Below are positions 1 through 8,310 of a stretch of 38,244 bases of DNA, one piece after another. The notes under the pieces were generated by a model, which worked only from the letters and a program-made list of their open reading frames with translations, made no database searches and had not been told where the DNA came from. The position numbers and the translations under genes are program-made. The DNA comes from an uncultured Candidatus Poseidoniales archaeon (GTDB lineage Archaea > Thermoplasmatota > Poseidoniia > Poseidoniales > Poseidoniaceae). Numbering within the stretch: position 1 is the stretch's first letter; each line of letters starts with the position of its first letter. The DNA is taken from the NCBI GenBank assembly GCA_905182715.1, contig CAJJCP010000024.1, positions 1-38,244 of the forward strand, in the 5' to 3' direction.

Positions 1-220
1 TGGGACCTTCTTCAAACCGGGTCATGCCAAGTCGATGCGATTCATTCTCTAACCAAATCAGGGTGATTCGGTCACTGATCCAAGGACGAAAGGCTGCATC
101 GGTCACGCCAGATAACATCTGCAGTGCTGATTCAACCAATTCAAGAGGTAAATTTGGCTCATGCGGAGGGATTGGTACATCGGCAAGAGCGATTGTGCCT
201 GCCTCCTGCTCGTCGCCCAT
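1..220 (-). CDS. Hypothetical protein, truncated by window edge
   Basis: An open frame on the minus strand runs from an ATG at 220 off the left edge of the window, giving about 73 codons of an N-terminus. It reads as ordinary protein: an acidic start (MGDEQEAG), then proline-rich and amphipathic stretches ending ...RLGMTRFEEGP. I do not recognise a family. The same frame is open further upstream to a TAA near 250, but holds no other ATG there. Its position just downstream of the SEC-C ORF on the same strand allows a two-gene transcript, or a single gene broken by a stop and a frameshift. The function is unknown. Confidence 0.45.
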   Translation of the reverse strand, partial: MGDEQEAGTIALADVPIPPHEPNLPLELVESALQMLSGVTDAAFRPWISDRITLIWLENESHRLGMTRFEEGP

Positions 221-278
221 GGAAAGCGGTAAGGCTTCACCCTCAAGAACTGTATGAAGGCCTCCTTAGACCACATGC

Positions 279-377
279 TCAGGCGATACAATAGCCTCGA
301 GATTTAGCACAGCATTGGTAAAACTTCTTTCCACTTCCACACGGACATGTATCCTTCTTGAAGTGGCATTTTAGCAA
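279..377 (-). CDS. SEC-C motif zinc-binding mini-protein (32 aa)
   Basis: Reading the minus strand from a TTG at 377 gives a 32-residue ORF containing CPCGSGKKFYQCC. This is a textbook SEC-C zinc-binding motif (CxC, eight residues, then CC), as found at the SecA C-terminus and in YchJ-like proteins. The upstream codon in frame is a stop, so TTG is the only start. The ORF is shorter than most SEC-C proteins. It may be a genuine mini-protein, or the N-terminus of a longer gene whose reading frame is lost after the motif, because the next frame (residues like AIVSPEHVV and then the edge ORF) also looks coding. The motif is certain; the gene boundaries are not. Confidence 0.5.
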   Translation of the reverse strand: MLKCHFKKDTCPCGSGKKFYQCCAKSRGYCIA

Positions 378-383
378 TTACTC

Positions 384-407
384 AAAAAGCCGTCTCTACG
401 ACTTTTT
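384..407 (-). terminator. Candidate bidirectional terminator hairpin
   Basis: AAAAAGTCG and CGGCTTTTT (minus-strand reading) form a nine-pair stem with one G-T wobble around a six-base loop, ending in a T run on either strand. It overlaps the last codons and stop of the phosphatase gene and lies just before the SEC-C ORF. Its shape fits an end-of-transcript signal; function is inferred. Confidence 0.4.
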
Positions 408-1247
408 AGCCTGTTCCCGAGCTGTTGAATCCCATGGCTCAACACGTTCGATTTGCCGAACTTCAAGCGTTTGAAGATTGAAAGCAGTAAGAAGAGCAGG
501 TTTGTTTTCATCATGGAAGACACAGGTGTCCAACCCTATACTTGCCGAACGACCGTCGACTGTTGCGATCTTTGAAAACCATGGTTTCCCCCAACCTTCC
601 GGGCCCATCGAATGATTCAGCGACATTGTAGGCGTGTGACCGAAAAGTACTGTTCGGTGCTCGTCAATAGGCCTTGTAGCAGAATGAAACGGCCTTCGAA
701 TCCACAAATGAACACTTTCATCCTGGCCTTCAAGTTCTTGACGTGGGTCATATCCTGCATGAACCAAACGCCATTTGTCAAGAATTATGTGCGATGGGAG
801 GCGTTGCATCCATTCTTTATCGTCCTCCACTTGGAGTATGAGTTGTTCTGAATCCTCTTGTCCGAATTCGTCGGTATAATCCCGAATGTAGGATGCTACA
901 GTGGCCTCTCCGCCATTGTACAGCCATGTTTGCATATCACTGTCCGGTTTCGTGAGCGATTCAAGTTTAAATCCATCCACCATCATGTCTTCATGGTTCC
1001 CTTTGACACATTGAATACGTGGGTCGCAGCGAGCAATTCGAACAACATCAAAACTATCAGGCCCGCGGTCAATTAAATCCCCAAGCAATACCACGCGGTC
1101 ATTCATGCTCAAGTCACATACATCTAACAATGCTTCAAGCGTTACTGAGAAACCATGGACATCTCCAATTGCCCAGACATTATGATCGTTATCAAGTGCG
1201 TTTTGCAGATCCGTTTCGATGTCTTTTCTACGCATATTCTTTACCAT
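396..1247 (-). CDS. Calcineurin-like metallophosphatase (PrpA/ApaH-like)
   Basis: A 283-residue phosphoesterase with the complete metallophosphatase signature in order: GDVHG (about residue 28), GDLIDRGP (about 56), GNHE (about 83), a LVHAG block (about 162) and FGHTP (about 201). These supply the Asp, His and Asn ligands of a dinuclear metal centre. The spacing and the DRGP form are typical of PrpA-type Ser/Thr protein phosphatases and diadenosine tetraphosphatases. Substrate choice between phosphoprotein and Ap4A cannot be made from sequence. There is no signal peptide, so it is cytoplasmic. An internal ATG at residue 5 is an alternative start. The gene is divergent from tRNA-Ala and ends inside a hairpin terminator. 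Confidence 0.9.
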   Translation of the reverse strand: MVKNMRRKDIETDLQNALDNDHNVWAIGDVHGFSVTLEALLDVCDLSMNDRVVLLGDLIDRGPDSFDVVRIARCDPRIQCVKGNHEDMMVDGFKLESLTKPDSDMQTWLYNGGEATVASYIRDYTDEFGQEDSEQLILQVEDDKEWMQRLPSHIILDKWRLVHAGYDPRQELEGQDESVHLWIRRPFHSATRPIDEHRTVLFGHTPTMSLNHSMGPEGWGKPWFSKIATVDGRSASIGLDTCVFHDENKPALLTAFNLQTLEVRQIERVEPWDSTAREQAKKS

Positions 1248-1349
1248 AAAATAAACCGTTCAACACTACTTAAAGAGGACAGAAAACGAGAGGCTGAACT
1301 GTGGAAACTAAACTCATAAACAACCAATGTCGGGTTGGCAATGCTTATG

Positions 1350-1386
1350 ATGGGCGTGCAAGTGGACAGATTGCGAAAGCACCCAT
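1350..1386 (+). other. Hairpin in the tRNA-Ala leader
   Basis: ATGGGCGTGC (1350-1359) can pair with GCACCCAT (1379-1386), leaving a two-base bulge and a ~19-base loop. The hairpin ends two bases before the tRNA gene. Its 5' arm contains GGGCGTG, identical to the first seven bases of the tRNA, so it could compete with the tRNA 5' strand for the acceptor 3' strand. Any role in expression is inferred. Confidence 0.35.
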
Positions 1387-1388
1387 TT

Positions 1389-1461
1389 GGGCGTGTAGAT
1401 CAGTTGGAAGATCGCTACCTTGGCATGGTAGAGGCCCCGAGTTCAAATCTCGGCACGTCCA
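1389..1461 (+). tRNA. tRNA-Ala (GGC anticodon)
   Basis: A complete 73-nt cloverleaf: acceptor GGGCGTG/CACGTCC, D-arm GATC/GATC, anticodon stem CTACC/GGTAG with loop TTGGCAT (anticodon GGC), T-arm CCGAG/CTCGG with loop TTCAAAT, discriminator A. Pair 3-70 is G-U, the classic alanine identity element. CCA follows directly at 1462-1464, so the 3' end could be encoded, although CCA is also part of the repeated motif. No intron is present. The last 12 bases of the tRNA plus ACCATT are repeated downstream four more times. Confidence 0.95.
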
Positions 1462-1906
1462 CCATTCGAACAGATTTCATCAACTCCATGGTGGACTTGC
1501 GCATCAACGAATCAAATTCCAATCACCTTCGTTGATTGCTCGGCACGTCCACTCTCAATTGAGTAGATTCTGATCAATCCGCGAGAGTGGACTTGCGCAT
1601 CAACGAATCAAAATCCAATCACCTTCGTTGATTGCTCGGCACGTCCACCATTCGAACAGATTGTCATCAACTCCATGGTGGACTTGCGCCATGAAGAATA
1701 CGTTTCTTTTTGCTTTCTTCATTGGCTCGGCACGTCCACCATTTGAGTAGATTCTATCAATTCCATGGTGGCTGTGCGCCACAAATGAAAGTGTCAATAT
1801 TTGACTTATTTGTCGGCTCGGCACGTCCACCATTTGAGCAGTTTTCATTTAATCCATGGTGGACTTGCGCATCAAACAAAGCCGATGCCAAGCAGTTTCT
1901 TTGTTG
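1449..1906 (+). repeat. Five-unit tandem array of tRNA-Ala 3'-end repeats with paired hairpins
   Basis: Five units start at 1449, 1539, 1635, 1726 and 1817 (lengths 90, 96, 91, 91, ~90). Each begins CTCGGCACGTCCAC; the first copy is the actual 3' end of the tRNA. Hairpin A pairs GTCCACCAT with ATGGTGGAC across a ~22-base loop. In unit 2 the stem becomes CCACTCTC/GAGAGTGG, a compensated change. Hairpin B follows with different but self-complementary arms: ATCAACGAA/TTCGTTGAT (units 1, 2), ATGAAGAA/TTCTTCAT (3), ACAAAT/ATTTGT (4), ACAAAG/CTTTGT (5). No convincing protein is encoded. This fits a structured RNA array or serial duplications at a tRNA attachment site. Confidence 0.85.
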
Positions 1907-1987
1907 GTTCAGAATGCCACTGTTCAAACATAAATGAACATCAATAAGAACTCTTATGAACTGGGATAAGCAGGTAAGGTCGTTCCT

Positions 1988-2821
<834 letters not shown>

Positions 2822-2895
2822 ACTTGTGATCTCATCCAATTTACACCGAAATCTTGTATTCAAGAAACGTGGATTGAAATTAAACATTAGGTAGA

Positions 2896-2904
2896 TTTAT
2901 ACAT
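2896..2904 (+). promoter_or_regulatory. TATA box for a leaderless start at 2926
   Basis: TTTATACAT in an AT-rich stretch is centred about 26 bases before the ATG at 2926. That is the spacing expected for an archaeal TATA box driving a leaderless transcript. It supports 2926, rather than 3134, as the original start of the helicase gene. Confidence 0.5.
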
Positions 2905-2925
2905 TTTAAAAATTCCGAGGCTGTC

Positions 2926-3201
2926 ATGCTCGATGCTAAACAGTTACAAAAAAAAACGCAATCGGTATACTTCGGCTCACTCAAAAGCATCTGGCTTTCA
3001 CATATACCAGTTCATGAGCGTCAAGAAAAATTCCCTGATGCTTTGGAACAAATCCCATCTAAATTGGTAACTACGAGTACGTTTTGCAACATATTTTTCC
3101 CAGACTTGTCGAATGGACAAAAAGGGAGTTTAGATGGTGAGAAGAGCCTGGTTTGGGATACGTTCAATTCTGAAAGGTGGAGTTCTAGCCATACGTCATG
3201 A
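2926..3201 (+). pseudogene. Probable N-terminal fragment of the SF1 helicase, in a shifted frame
   Basis: This 91-codon frame starts with an ATG placed correctly behind a TATA box. It reads like protein up to ...GEKSLVWDT (near 3162). The next frame continues as IRSILKGGVLAIRHDGNY. Joined, they give a block of the form vW..IRS.lKGG, resembling the stretch before motif II in TRANK1-like SF1 helicases (from memory of the family). The overlap and the +1 frame change suggest one gene broken at about 3155-3165, by mutation or sequencing error. A separate small protein is the alternative. No helicase motif lies in this fragment. Confidence 0.45.
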
Positions 3202-6200
3202 CGGAAATTACACCAAAGACGATCTCGCCCAACTTGGAAATACAGAAACTGTTCAAATTCCCGCAAGGCATACTTCAGAACACTTTTCTGATGAAGAACT
3301 CAAGTCTCTTCTGATCATTTACGAAGAATATCAAAAATGGCTGATGCAAAAGGGATTTTATGATGATATAGACCTTGTAATACGTGCAGTTCGGAATGAG
3401 TCCGGTGAAGAAGCTAGAAATCAAAAAGAAAAAGATGACCTGTTTAATATCTCCCTAACCACAAAGGCAGACAAGAGAAAAAATATGATAAATAATATCA
3501 GACTTAACGATGACCGGGTTGTATTCAAAAAACCGGCCCAAAAAGAACTAAAAAAAATTGAAAAGCAAAATGATAATCGCAGACTGATTTATGACTGGAT
3601 TCACCGCAATATATTGAACCACAGACCATTTACTCAAACTCATGTTGAACAAATAAAAAACCGCAATGTAGGCTCAACTGAAATAGGGGTGCCGATTTAC
3701 AAATCAAATATAACGAAAGGCGGGCGTGTATATTGGTCTTCTATTAAAAAGGGAAAGACAAGTACAATAGTTATTTATGATTTTTGTACTTCAAAAGAGG
3801 AAAAGGACCCTCGCTTATCTAAAATTCTTAAAAATTACAAATACTTAGAAGCCCATGAAAAAGACGATGAAAGTTCAAAGGCAATAACGGTAGACTTTAC
3901 GATTGATGACACACCTTGTGAAGGACCAGTAAGGCCATGGCCACATTCTGTCGAGATTGGATTTGGCCTAACTGAAAAAATCAACAGAGACTCCAATATT
4001 CAGCTTGACGAATTGCAAAGAGGGGCTATTTTATCCAATCAACCGTTATTGATTGATGGTTTAGCGGGGACTGGGAAAACAAGTGTGTTGTCGTATAGGG
4101 CAGTTGTTCGATGTGCAACCAGTTCACCGAAAACATCCATATTAGTTACTGCATCGAAGGACCACGTTGTGCAACGTATATCCGACACAATGCTGGAGAT
4201 CAAAGAAAATGGTGATTGGAAAGGAATGGAATTTGAGATGCAATATAAACTCGGGCCTGGAATCTCGAATGATAAAACTCCAACTATGGACCTCGCCAAA
4301 TTTAGCCAAGAAATACCCTCTGAAGGTTTCGATGAAATAGTCCTTGATGAAAGCCAAGATATTACATCAATTGAATTTGAAATGCTGAAAAGACTCTTGA
4401 TTGGACACAATTTACGCCGCTTGGTTTTTGCTGGAGATCCACTCCAAACCCTCAACCCAACTGGATTTGATTGGAATCGAATCCAAGCGATGTTTATCGA
4501 CGGAGGTGTTGAAAAATCGGACATAAATATTGAAAAATTTTACAACAATTACAGGTCACAGAAAAAGATTGTTGAATTTGCTAACGCAATACAACTCAAA
4601 CGTGGAGAATTATTTGGAGATAAGTCGCGAACTGTTATGAAGGCAATACGTGGAGGGACCGAGAAAATTCGATTTATCCGATATAATCTCGAAATCGATA
4701 ACCATATGCAGGCAATAGGAGATATAATCAGAAATGCTGGTGAATCGAAGGCCGTGGTAATCACCTCCGCACCCGATGATACTGGGATCAAAGATTTGCT
4801 TTCAGGGAACAATGCAGTCGATACCAACGACCCGGTGATGCAACATGTTTGGCAAAAGAAAAATCATGATTCAGATGAAGAACTCGACTCTTCAAATTTT
4901 CGGAAAGAATTATACTTACATTCATCATCTTCAGTAAAGGGTGCAGAATATGATGTTGTCGTACTGTATCGATTTGCCTCTAGTCAAAGTGCTAGAGAAT
5001 CACTTCTAAGTTTACTGCAGGAATGGAGTAGCATGGGAAAGGTGGCAAAAGAGCAGGGAATTAAGATTAGATATGAGTATAGTAAACTCTATGTCGCCTT
5101 GACACGGGCTTTTTCTAGAATCTATCTGATTGAAGATACGGAAGGGTATGACTTTTGGAAAAATGTAAAATTATATGAGAATGGTGCAAAACCTGAGAAT
5201 GGTGTCCAATTAAAAGGCATTGGCACATTTATTGATTTTGAAGATTATTTAGACCCTCTCAAAGCGGTGGACTCTGAAGACTTAAAACCCAAGATTGAAG
5301 CAAACAGAGAAAACTATAACGAGGAACGAGACAAATTTTTGAAAGATCCAACAAATATTATTGCTTTGCAATATGCCATAGGATTGGGGAAAAGATTACT
5401 TCAAAAAGAAAAGGATTCAGATATTCAAAAACAGCTATATGACTTACAGGGAGAATATGCTTGGTATCAATCTCGCGAGCCAGGACGCAGTGATAAGGAA
5501 AGAAACCGTCTTCTCGAGGATGCATTAGAATTCTTTACCAAAGCGGGCAGTTATGATAAAGCAGGTCCAATCTATTATTCAAGTAAGAAATATGACAAAT
5601 GTTTGACAAATGTTCAAAATATGACTGGAAGTTTCTATAAGTTCATCACTCTACTTTGTAAAATACATTTGAAAAGAGATACCAATCTAAGCCTCAGCGA
5701 TTGTTTAGACCTTCTCGATTATAGTATTCAACCGAATCAAACTTGGGCGAAAATATATCCAATGGACGAAGGAAGGATCACCTTGAAGGATTGGATACTT
5801 GGAAATTACACTGCTAACGAAGTAGTGCAAAATGAAAAGTCAAAGCCGCAATATGATGTCGCAGAACTTATTGCGAACTATCCAAGTTCTAAAGATATCA
5901 TGCTTATTTTAGAAGTACAGAAACAAACGAAAACTCTTAGATGGAACGAGTTGTATGCCGAAAATGTGATTAAATACATCAAATCTTTAGATACAACAAA
6001 AGATCAAAATGGAGAATACTATGAAAAACTCCAACACCTCTCGAATGCTTCAAAAGAAGGAAAAGTTGTAAAGAATCTTCGCAGAAGTATTGATAGAGGA
6101 TTACTCGAAGAACTTCCGAAGCACAAAAACCCCTCGACAAATCTAAAAAGTGTCTTTGATGATTTAGAAAAGGAAGAGAGGAAATCTCCGAAAGACAAGG

Positions 6201-7663
6201 ACCCAATGGAGATTGAAAATCTACAGACAAAAGGTCTTTTCTTAGCACGTAGAATAAGTGCTTCAGACAATGATTTAGGAATATTTGATGTTATTTTAGA
6301 AGCATCCGGTACGAAAGAAAAATCTGTTATGATCTTTGAAACATCAAAAGCGGAAAGAATGTTGAAGATTATGCAAGCAGGACCCGCAACCCATAAATTC
6401 CCGACCCAAGCTAACTTGGCTTGGCTTAATAAATCAAATTATGCAACCGTAATCGATTCATATCTTCAGAAATTGTTTGAATCATCAATCGATGAAAAAT
6501 ATCACAATAAAGATCCGAGTGTAGTTTGGAAGGAGCAAATCAGCACCAAAGCAAACAAGAAGATAGGGAAAGGTGCGACAAATGAATCAATGAAAATGAA
6601 AAAGGAATTCAAAGAATGGTTTGAAACTTTTTACAAATATACTTTCCAAACAAGATTCTCAGCCAATCTGGAGAGTAATTTGATACGATTATTTAGTTGG
6701 ACTGATTTTAGTGGATTTGATCAACAGGATGAAGGAAAATCTTGCTTCATAACACTCATGGATAATCGAAGCACTCCCCCAAAAATTTATGATTGTGAGC
6801 GTCAATTTATTGACACCTACATCAAAGCTGAATCAACTGAAATTAAACAATCAAACTGGAAGAAAATTCTCAAATGGAATGATGAAACACTATCAAGAAC
6901 AGTTATGAAAGCACGCTGGGAACGTGAAAATTCTCGATTTATGCTACAATTCAATGATAAGGATGCTAAAAAAATCAACCAACAAACATTGAGTAAATAT
7001 CTCAAGGTACTCGGAGAGAATGGATTTGTAGATGAAATGATTAAGGCTGAAGAACAGATAACCATTACTGAAAAGCAAGTTTTTGAGACACTAAAAGCGA
7101 AATGGGAGGAAGGGGATTTGCCAGATTATTTCAAAAATCGACAAGAGTATACAGATAAAGGCATGACAGAATTGCCACATGTGCCAGAGATGAATCTAGA
7201 CACCTATTTTGATAATGAAGATTGGTTTAAGGAGCATGGACTCTGTTTTTGCAGCGAAGAAATCTTAACACTAGCTCCAAGAGTTCCTAGTTCTAACATT
7301 GACTTAGAATTATTTGGGTTCCTCTATTCTAAGAACTTCAATACGTGGGTGGACAAGGGATTAATTGACTCAACTGCACCTGATATATATGACGAAAAAG
7401 AACAACTTGATGAAATTTTGGATGACCTATACCGGTCCTTTACTCCAGCTCCAAGTGCTAAACATCGTAAACTGTTTGCAAGTGATGATTGCGCTAAAGC
7501 CCAGTTCATTGCCTTTTTAATCGTTTTTGATATCATGGAAATACCAGATCAATCAAGTTGGGATATCTGCAATAAATATATTCAAATGTATAAACAGAAG
7601 AGAGACTTCTTCAATGAGAAGTCTTTGAAGGAAGTACAAGAAAGAATTAATAAATTCAAATGA
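3134..7663 (+). CDS. Giant SF1 (UvrD/TRANK1-like) helicase with RelE-like domain and TPR-like tail
   Basis: A 1509-residue protein. Residues 126-240 resemble a RelE/ParE toxin fold: a VVFKKPAQKELKKI helix, then a GRVYWSSIKKGKTSTIVIYDF strand pair. The SF1 core follows: Walker A GLAGTGKT (~309), Walker B VLDESQD (~404), GDPLQTL (~432), NYRS (~470), VKGAEYDVV (~600), LYVALTRA (~652). After ~740 comes a charged, helical, TPR-like region (for example FFTKAGSYDKAGPIYYSSKKYDKC), then ~650 residues I cannot assign. The usual insert before motif II (YEEYQKWL...DDIDLV) lies at the N-terminus, residues 55-88, instead of within the core. ATP-driven nucleic-acid translocation is firm; a defence or RNA-quality role is inference. 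Base composition is AT-rich relative to neighbours, and a TAG directly precedes this ATG, so the gene probably starts at 2926 with a frameshift. Confidence 0.85.
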   Translation: MVRRAWFGIRSILKGGVLAIRHDGNYTKDDLAQLGNTETVQIPARHTSEHFSDEELKSLLIIYEEYQKWLMQKGFYDDIDLVIRAVRNESGEEARNQKEKDDLFNISLTTKADKRKNMINNIRLNDDRVVFKKPAQKELKKIEKQNDNRRLIYDWIHRNILNHRPFTQTHVEQIKNRNVGSTEIGVPIYKSNITKGGRVYWSSIKKGKTSTIVIYDFCTSKEEKDPRLSKILKNYKYLEAHEKDDESSKAITVDFTIDDTPCEGPVRPWPHSVEIGFGLTEKINRDSNIQLDELQRGAILSNQPLLIDGLAGTGKTSVLSYRAVVRCATSSPKTSILVTASKDHVVQRISDTMLEIKENGDWKGMEFEMQYKLGPGISNDKTPTMDLAKFSQEIPSEGFDEIVLDESQDITSIEFEMLKRLLIGHNLRRLVFAGDPLQTLNPTGFDWNRIQAMFIDGGVEKSDINIEKFYNNYRSQKKIVEFANAIQLKRGELFGDKSRTVMKAIRGGTEKIRFIRYNLEIDNHMQAIGDIIRNAGESKAVVITSAPDDTGIKDLLSGNNAVDTNDPVMQHVWQKKNHDSDEELDSSNFRKELYLHSSSSVKGAEYDVVVLYRFASSQSARESLLSLLQEWSSMGKVAKEQGIKIRYEYSKLYVALTRAFSRIYLIEDTEGYDFWKNVKLYENGAKPENGVQLKGIGTFIDFEDYLDPLKAVDSEDLKPKIEANRENYNEERDKFLKDPTNIIALQYAIGLGKRLLQKEKDSDIQKQLYDLQGEYAWYQSREPGRSDKERNRLLEDALEFFTKAGSYDKAGPIYYSSKKYDKCLTNVQNMTGSFYKFITLLCKIHLKRDTNLSLSDCLDLLDYSIQPNQTWAKIYPMDEGRITLKDWILGNYTANEVVQNEKSKPQYDVAELIANYPSSKDIMLILEVQKQTKTLRWNELYAENVIKYIKSLDTTKDQNGEYYEKLQHLSNASKEGKVVKNLRRSIDRGLLEELPKHKNPSTNLKSVFDDLEKEERKSPKDKDPMEIENLQTKGLFLARRISASDNDLGIFDVILEASGTKEKSVMIFETSKAERMLKIMQAGPATHKFPTQANLAWLNKSNYATVIDSYLQKLFESSIDEKYHNKDPSVVWKEQISTKANKKIGKGATNESMKMKKEFKEWFETFYKYTFQTRFSANLESNLIRLFSWTDFSGFDQQDEGKSCFITLMDNRSTPPKIYDCERQFIDTYIKAESTEIKQSNWKKILKWNDETLSRTVMKARWERENSRFMLQFNDKDAKKINQQTLSKYLKVLGENGFVDEMIKAEEQITITEKQVFETLKAKWEEGDLPDYFKNRQEYTDKGMTELPHVPEMNLDTYFDNEDWFKEHGLCFCSEEILTLAPRVPSSNIDLELFGFLYSKNFNTWVDKGLIDSTAPDIYDEKEQLDEILDDLYRSFTPAPSAKHRKLFASDDCAKAQFIAFLIVFDIMEIPDQSSWDICNKYIQMYKQKRDFFNEKSLKEVQERINKFK

Positions 7664-7707
7664 AATAAGTAACTTAGAATCTTGAAAGGTCTACAAAAGG
7701 CGCTCCA

Positions 7708-8278
7708 TTGAATGATACGAGGATTCAAAGCATCGGTGCTCAACCTAAAGACATGGAACGAGCGTTACTCGGTGGCGGCTGCTTTTGGTGTACAGAAGGA
7801 GCGTTCAAAGGATTGTATGGTGTTGAATCGGCTTTGCCTGCCTATGCTGGAGGCCATGATCCCAATCCTCGATACGAACCTGTATGTTCTGGCACAACCG
7901 GCCATGCTGAAATCGTTGAAGTCGTTTTTGACCCCGATTTGATTCCCTTTGAAACGCTGCTTGAAGTGTTCTTTACTGTCCACGACCCTACTCAATTCAA
8001 TCGTCAAGGCAACGATATCGGTTCTCAATACCGCAGTTGTATCATGCCAACGACTGAACAAGCAAGTCGATATTGCACGGTCAACCATTGAAAAAATGCA
8101 AGAATTCTACGACCGCCCAATTGTCACATCCGTAGAAGAAGCAACGTACTTTACCTTGGCAGAAGAATACCATTACGATTACTACGCTCGCAATCCTGGC
8201 CAAGGCTACTGTATGGCAGTTGTCGGTCCGAAACTGAGTAAGGTTCGAGCAAAACACGCTCATCTCTACATAGCGTGA
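7708..8278 (+). pseudogene. msrA: Peptide methionine sulfoxide reductase A, frameshifted
   Basis: MsrA reduces the S-epimer of methionine sulfoxide in damaged proteins. The 5' part has the active-site [12 protein letters not shown], then [12 protein letters not shown] and [19 protein letters not shown], all diagnostic. The frame stops at 8091, but the C-terminal part ([19 protein letters not shown]..., AEEYHYDYYARNPGQGYC) continues in the +1 frame to 8278. The break lies near 8060-8075, at about GAACAAGCAAGTCG. One extra base (or two missing) explains it. The ORF opens with TTG at 7708; the ATG at 7753 (MERALLGG) is the more likely start. It is a sequencing error or a recent pseudogene; catalytic residues are intact. 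Confidence 0.9.
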
Positions 8279-8310
8279 TGTTGAAGTGGCGGGTGCGATA
8301 GCATCGGTGC

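Noticed and set aside
1449-1906. CRISPR array
   Set aside because: The shared part is the 3' end of an adjacent tRNA, the intervals (~75 bases) are related to each other and self-complementary, and no cas operon is present.
1449-1906. Integron attC array
   Set aside because: The units are too short to carry cassettes, no GTTRRRY core or integron integrase is seen, and each unit starts with a tRNA end.
7664-7707. Right-hand att copy of the tRNA 3' end
   Set aside because: No copy of CTCGGCACGTCC or a near match is present after the helicase gene, so a bounded integrative element cannot be claimed.
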